Assembly (NCBI RefSeq): GCF_001280305.1
Contig: NZ_CP012623.1
Location: forward strand, 1,612,001-1,676,000
Length of the DNA stretch: 64,000 bases
Source of the DNA: Hymenobacter sp. DG25A
GTDB lineage: Bacteria > Bacteroidota > Bacteroidia > Cytophagales > Hymenobacteraceae
Reading direction: 5' to 3'
The notes below the pieces were generated by a model. That model did no database searches and was not told where the DNA came from. It saw only the letters and a program-made list of their open reading frames with translations. Position numbers and translations under genes: made by a program. Of this stretch, positions 60,225 through 64,000 are shown piece by piece; position 1 is the first letter of the stretch; each line of letters opens with the position of its first letter.

Positions 60225-61934
60225 TTAAGGCGCTACTTCATACACGTACAGGTGCCAGTAGGCCTCCTGATTGGTGTATTCGCCGCGGAGGCGAAGGCCG
60301 GATTGCCCAGGATGCGCCAGGGCTACCGCAGAGAGAATGTAGCGCCCACCCAGGCGCTGAAAGGCCTTTGCATTGAACGCAAAGTGCTGAATGGGCGCGT
60401 GCTGGCTGGCCGCTACCCGGAAGTTCTTGCCCAGCTCGGCGGCAAACAGGTAGCAGCGGTTTCCCCAGGCATCAAAATAGGCGCGCAGCTGCGGGTCTTT
60501 GGCCAGCTCGCCGGCTATAATGGGCCGGAAGGCATGCTTGTAGGGTAGCGGGTAGTTGTTCTGGTAGCTATCCAGGGTATAAAAACCGTTGAGCTGCGCC
60601 ACAGACGGCGGCAGACCCAGACACGCCACCCTATACTGCGCCGGATCCTGCCCGGTGTTCTGCCGGATATCCGCTTGAATTCGTGCAAAAAGCTCCGGGG
60701 CCACAAAGCGCTGGTAGCTGGGCTCGTGCGGGGCAGGGCGGCCCAGCAGCTCCCGCACCGTTAGCGTCCATTCGCGGTTCATGGCCAGCCCTAATACCAA
60801 CTGCAAGGCAACCAGGGCAGCGCGGCTACGCCCGGCCGGCAGCGCGCGCAGGGCAATTGCCCACACTACAAACCAAAGCAGCGGCGTAAGGAAGCTAAAG
60901 CGGGTAAGATTGAAGGTCCGCAACGGGGGAACCAAGGGCTGCACCAAGGCTAAAAAGGCCGGGTAAAACCCGCAGAAAACAGCCAGCGCGGCAATAATCA
61001 AGAGCAGGCTGATGACAGTGCGGAATGGAAAAAAGGTGGCCTTGCAGCGGGCTTGCCAGCCGGCGAGCAAAACCGTCATCAGCATCAGGCCCCGAAAAAA
61101 CAGGCTGCTATGGTACTGCCCCATCAGAAACTGCTGCAGGGTGCTCCGCAGCTGTCCCGGCAACGTGTGCGGTGCTAACTGCGCGAAATTAAACTCCAGC
61201 CGGTGCGGGATAAACTGGTGCTGCAGCAAAGCCGATAGAAGCGGATATTCCACCACTACGTAGCTGATGGTCAGAACTCCGATGCCTGCCCAGGCCCGCC
61301 AGCTAACCTGGCGGCTCCGGTAGTCGGAGTAAAATAGCCACGCGCTCAGCCCCGCCAAAATAAACAGCCCGGCCAGCACCATCATCGACCAAAAGGGGAA
61401 AGCCAGCACTACCAACCAGGGCCAAAGGCCTGCGCGGCGCTGCTGTAGTGCCCGCACCGCCAGCAGCACGGCCGGCTGCCCTAGTACCGATAATCCATAG
61501 ATAGAATAAATAGGGAGCAGGGCCCAGGCCAGGGCAACCCCTGCGGCCAGTGGGCGCTGGTCCGGCTGGGGCAGCAGCCAAAAACGCAGCAAGGCATACA
61601 TGCTCAGCAAGCCTGCCAGCCGCACCAGGGCCATATGAATCAGGTAAGCCGGCAACGGGGGCAACAGCTCAAACATCAGCACCGTAACGCTCAGCCCCGG
61701 CCGCAGGGCATTGCGCGGCAGCCCGTTCATAACCTGCGGTATGATGGCTGAAGCCTGATAATTCAGGGCCGTACCCGTTCTAGCCAGCAGATAGGGAACT
61801 GAAAGCTCGGCATCCAGATTATCATCTATTAACAGGTAGCTGTGCGAGCCGGCCAGCAGAAACGGAATCAAAAGCAGAAGCAGGCCCAGAAGTGCCAGTA
61901 GAAGCGGCGAAGATGTCAGACGGCGGACCAGCAT
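60225..61934 (-). CDS. polytopic membrane protein, GT-C/DUF6044-like
   Basis: A 569-aa protein with about 12 hydrophobic helices. The first periplasmic loop after helix 1 reads LIDDNLDAELSVPYLLARTG; acidic pairs at this place are typical of GT-C lipid-linked glycosyltransferases, and the whole resembles DUF6044. The C-terminal 150 residues are a soluble domain (YQRFVAPELFARIQADIRQN, LYVYEVAP at the end). ATG 61934 (MLVRRLTSSPLLLALL) is preferred to the open frame from 62009 because a TACTTTTG box lies between. Activity not shown; family assignment uncertain. Confidence 0.75.
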   Translation of the reverse strand: MLVRRLTSSPLLLALLGLLLLLIPFLLAGSHSYLLIDDNLDAELSVPYLLARTGTALNYQASAIIPQVMNGLPRNALRPGLSVTVLMFELLPPLPAYLIHMALVRLAGLLSMYALLRFWLLPQPDQRPLAAGVALAWALLPIYSIYGLSVLGQPAVLLAVRALQQRRAGLWPWLVVLAFPFWSMMVLAGLFILAGLSAWLFYSDYRSRQVSWRAWAGIGVLTISYVVVEYPLLSALLQHQFIPHRLEFNFAQLAPHTLPGQLRSTLQQFLMGQYHSSLFFRGLMLMTVLLAGWQARCKATFFPFRTVISLLLIIAALAVFCGFYPAFLALVQPLVPPLRTFNLTRFSFLTPLLWFVVWAIALRALPAGRSRAALVALQLVLGLAMNREWTLTVRELLGRPAPHEPSYQRFVAPELFARIQADIRQNTGQDPAQYRVACLGLPPSVAQLNGFYTLDSYQNNYPLPYKHAFRPIIAGELAKDPQLRAYFDAWGNRCYLFAAELGKNFRVAASQHAPIQHFAFNAKAFQRLGGRYILSAVALAHPGQSGLRLRGEYTNQEAYWHLYVYEVAP

Positions 61935-61958
61935 TATTGTTTTAAGCGTAAACCGCCG

Positions 61959-61966
61959 CAAAAGTA
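61959..61966 (-). promoter_or_regulatory. -7 box (TACTTTTG) of the GT-C-like gene
   Basis: Minus-strand TACTTTTG, 25 bases before the ATG at 61934; argues against the longer open frame. Confidence 0.45.
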
Positions 61967-62054
61967 GGGCGCGGCAATGCCCTAATCTATTGTGGTGCCC
62001 GTAGAACAAAAAGATTTATACCAGGCACAGGCCCCGTGCCTTTATCCCAACCGA

Positions 62055-62495
62055 ATGATTATTCAGGAACTCAGCTCGCCCGCCCAGCCCCGTTTTTGCA
62101 CTATCAGCTATGAGCCCGCCGCCGACTGCGTGGTGGTAACCTGGGAGGGGTCTTTAGGGGCCGATGAAGCCAAGCAGGGCGCCCAAAAAACCCTGGAAGT
62201 ATTGCGGGAGTTGCGGCCATCGTGCGTGCTCAATGACAATAGCCGCGTGATGGTTATGTGGTTTGAAACCCTGCACTGGATAGAGCAGCACTGGGCCCCC
62301 ATTGCTACCACCTACGGTCTGCGGCACATGGCCCACGTCACGCATCCGGATACCTATCACATTATCATGGAAATAGCCATGCAGCACAACTTCAGCCCTT
62401 ACTTTGACCTGCAGCTGTTTGATGATGTAGCGCAGGCCCAGGACTGGCTGCAGCATTGCCGGGAACTGGATGCCACTACCCTGCCCCGCCGCTAG
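62055..62495 (+). CDS. hypothetical STAS/SpoIIAA-like protein
   Basis: A 146-aa cytoplasmic protein with an alternating beta/alpha pattern like SpoIIAA/STAS-type proteins: DCVVVTWEGSLGADEAKQGA, LRPSCVLNDNSRVMVMWFET and the end AQAQDWLQHCRELD. ATG 62055 (MIIQELSSPAQPR) is preferred; the frame opens at 61992. Its stop overlaps the xerD stop by four bases on the opposite strand. Bacteroidota have many such single-domain proteins of unknown function; no partner kinase or phosphatase is adjacent. Confidence 0.78.
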   Translation: MIIQELSSPAQPRFCTISYEPAADCVVVTWEGSLGADEAKQGAQKTLEVLRELRPSCVLNDNSRVMVMWFETLHWIEQHWAPIATTYGLRHMAHVTHPDTYHIIMEIAMQHNFSPYFDLQLFDDVAQAQDWLQHCRELDATTLPRR

Positions 62496-63391
62496 CTGCG
62501 CGGGTGAAACTCCGTAATAACCTGCTTTAGATAGTCGCGGTCCAGGTGGGTGTAGATTTCCGTGGTGGTGATGCTCTCATGCCCCAGCATTTCCTGCACG
62601 GCGCGTAAATCGGCGCCGCCTTCTATCAGGTGGGTGGCAAAGGAATGGCGAAAGGTGTGCGGGCTGATGGTTTTGCGGATGCCCGCTTTTTCGGCCAGCG
62701 TTTTAATGGTGGTGAAGATGGTGACGCGGGAAAGCTTGGTCCCGCGCTTGTTCAGAAACACCATATCCTCGTGGCCGGGCTGAATATCCTGGTGGCAGCG
62801 CACACCGCTGAGGTAGAAACCCAGGTGCTTCAGGGCATCGCGCCCAATGGGCACCAGGCGCTCCTTATTGCCCTTGCCGGTGACGCGCAAAAAGCCCTGG
62901 TCGGCATACACATTGGAAAGGCGCAGCTCCGTCAGCTCGCTCACGCGCAGGCCGGAGGAGTACAGCACTTCCAGCAGCGCCCGGGTGCGGGTGCCTTCGT
63001 TGGTGCTCATATCAATGGCCTCCAGCAGCTGTACTATTTCCTCGTAGCTGAGCGTATCGGGCAGCTTGCGGCCGGTTTTGGGGGCTTCCAGCGTGTCGGT
63101 GGGGTCTATGCTGAGCTGGTCTTCCATGATGAGGAAGCTATAGAAGGCCTTCAGGCCCGAGAGGGTGCGGGCCTGCGAGGTGGCGCTCATGCCCAGCTCG
63201 CCCAGCCAGGCCAGAAACTGGCGCAGCTGAGGGGTGGTTACCTGCTGGGGCGCGGTAGTGAGCTGCCGGCTTTCCAGGAACTGGCGCAGCTTGGCTGCAT
63301 CCCGCGCGTAGGCTTCAATGCTGTTGCCGGAAAGGGATTTTTCCAGCCGCAAATAGCCTTCGAATTGTTTTAGGTAGATAGACCAGTTCAC
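62492..63391 (-). CDS. xerD: site-specific tyrosine recombinase XerD
   Basis: A 299-aa recombinase resolving chromosome dimers at dif. N-terminal core-binding domain (FEGYLRLEKSLSGNSIEAYA) and catalytic domain with Arg149 (YSSGLRVSELTELR), Lys173 (GKGNKERLVP), His245 and Arg248 (SPHTFRHSFATHL), His271 (MLGHESI) and nucleophile Tyr280 (TTEIYTHLD). All six are intact. XerD rather than XerC by length and overall sequence, but the two are hard to separate by eye. Divergent from aroQ, an order I recall in Bacteroidota. Works with FtsK, also in this window. Confidence 0.92.
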   Translation of the reverse strand: MNWSIYLKQFEGYLRLEKSLSGNSIEAYARDAAKLRQFLESRQLTTAPQQVTTPQLRQFLAWLGELGMSATSQARTLSGLKAFYSFLIMEDQLSIDPTDTLEAPKTGRKLPDTLSYEEIVQLLEAIDMSTNEGTRTRALLEVLYSSGLRVSELTELRLSNVYADQGFLRVTGKGNKERLVPIGRDALKHLGFYLSGVRCHQDIQPGHEDMVFLNKRGTKLSRVTIFTTIKTLAEKAGIRKTISPHTFRHSFATHLIEGGADLRAVQEMLGHESITTTEIYTHLDRDYLKQVITEFHPRS

Positions 63392-63553
63392 GGGATAAAC
63401 GTGGAGCTTAGGAGTTTAGGAAGAGTATTTTGGGTATTTGCGGCCCCGGCAGGTATAAAAGCTGCGGCCACCCCGTAACTTGGGCCACCTCATGGCAGTT
63501 CTTGTGGCTTACAAAGCTACAGTTCTGCCGCTCCAAGTCCCTACGCCTCTCCC

Positions 63554-64000
63554 ATGCAAATTCTCCTTCTCAACGGTCCCAACCTCAACCTGCTGGGCCG
63601 GCGCGAGCCGGGCATCTACGGTACCCGCTCTTTCGAAGACTACCTGCCCGAGCTGATTGAGGCCTTCCCCAACCTGACGCTGGAGCATTTCCAAAGCAAC
63701 CACGAAGGCCAGCTGATTGATAAGCTACACGAAGTAGGCTTTACCTACCACGGCGTGGTGCTGAACGCCGGCGGCTACACGCACACCAGCGTTGCCCTGG
63801 CCGATGCCGTGGCCGCCATTCATACTCCCGTGGTGGAAGTACACCTGAGCAACCTGCACGCCCGCGAGGAGTTCCGCCAGAAAAGCCTCCTTGGCCGGCA
63901 TTGCGTGGGCAGCATCAGTGGCTTTAAGCTGGACAGCTACCGCCTGGCGCTGCAGTATTTTGATGGCCTGCGCCCCAAGCGCATGGGGTTTAAAGTATAG
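63554..64000 (+). CDS. aroQ: 3-dehydroquinate dehydratase, type II
   Basis: Shikimate pathway enzyme, 148 aa, complete; the stop codon ends exactly at the window edge. Motifs: LLLNGPNLNLLGRREPGIYG with catalytic Tyr22, FQSNHEGQLIDKLHE, LNAGGYTHTSVALADAV and VEVHLSNLHAREEFRQKS with the catalytic His. In most family members the third motif reads NPGAYTHTS; here NAGGYTHTS. Otherwise normal. Confidence 0.95.
   Translation: MQILLLNGPNLNLLGRREPGIYGTRSFEDYLPELIEAFPNLTLEHFQSNHEGQLIDKLHEVGFTYHGVVLNAGGYTHTSVALADAVAAIHTPVVEVHLSNLHAREEFRQKSLLGRHCVGSISGFKLDSYRLALQYFDGLRPKRMGFKV

Noticed and set aside
1..64000. tRNA, rRNA or other structured RNA genes
   Set aside because: None seen on either strand by eye; small RNAs without strong sequence marks could be missed.

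Overview
The window looks like chromosomal DNA of a high-GC member of the Bacteroidota, most likely Cytophagales/Hymenobacteraceae (Hymenobacter-like). This rests on the fused LpxC-FabZ protein, a PorX-type regulator of type IX secretion, a Mrp ATPase lacking the usual CxxC pair, DUF2851 and LolA genes, TAnnTTTG-type promoter boxes and the absence of strong ribosome-binding sites. Genus placement is inference. No rRNA, tRNA, CRISPR array, prophage or complete insertion sequence was seen. Most of the window is ordinary core genome.

Layout. 1-4.4 kb: the 5' part of dnaG, then mrp and a NifU-like scaffold gene (Fe-S cluster work), a DUF4256 gene and fumarylacetoacetase. 4.7-16.2 kb: a coherent short-chain-acid block, all on the minus strand. 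In transcription order it holds an IS1-InsA-like DNA-binding protein, an outer-membrane channel-like protein, an MHS-family symporter, a small two-helix membrane protein, a sodium:solute-symporter/STAC/histidine-kinase fusion, a receiver-only response regulator, a propionyl-CoA-synthetase-like enzyme and acetyl-CoA synthetase. The order suggests uptake, sensing and CoA activation of acetate and propionate. 16.2-24.8 kb: a frameshifted small gene, an M28 peptidase, KptA/Tpt1, a flavin reductase, a tandem GNAT protein, a DUF4234-like membrane protein, alanine dehydrogenase, TsaE, and a cytochrome b with a Tat-exported molybdoprotein. 24.8-32.7 kb: an aminotransferase, a TPR protein, a MarR regulator coupled to a large outer-membrane receptor, a lipoprotein and PorX.

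33-45.7 kb: an HD phosphohydrolase, the lipid A genes lpxD, lpxC-fabZ and lpxA with an overlapping unusual ABC ATPase, an acidic low-complexity protein, DUF4197, CinA, a 2-oxo acid dehydrogenase E2 and a prolyl oligopeptidase. 46-64 kb: valS, a ferredoxin and a LuxC-like acyl-CoA reductase, a nucleoside phosphorylase, TrhO, a NeuD-like acetyltransferase, two polytopic membrane proteins, DUF2851, lolA, ftsK, a small STAS-like protein, xerD and aroQ.

The most unusual feature is a family of dispersed palindromic elements of about 100 bp in intergenic DNA (about 4.5, 19.6, 33.0 and 45.9 kb). Three share arm sequences and are preceded by a half copy. The fourth has different arms but keeps the same loop core. 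The most interesting protein-level observations are the acetate/propionate sensing block, the IS1-InsA-like protein upstream of it, an orphan ABC ATPase lacking both the Q-loop Gln and the H-loop His, and the Mrp variant without CxxC.
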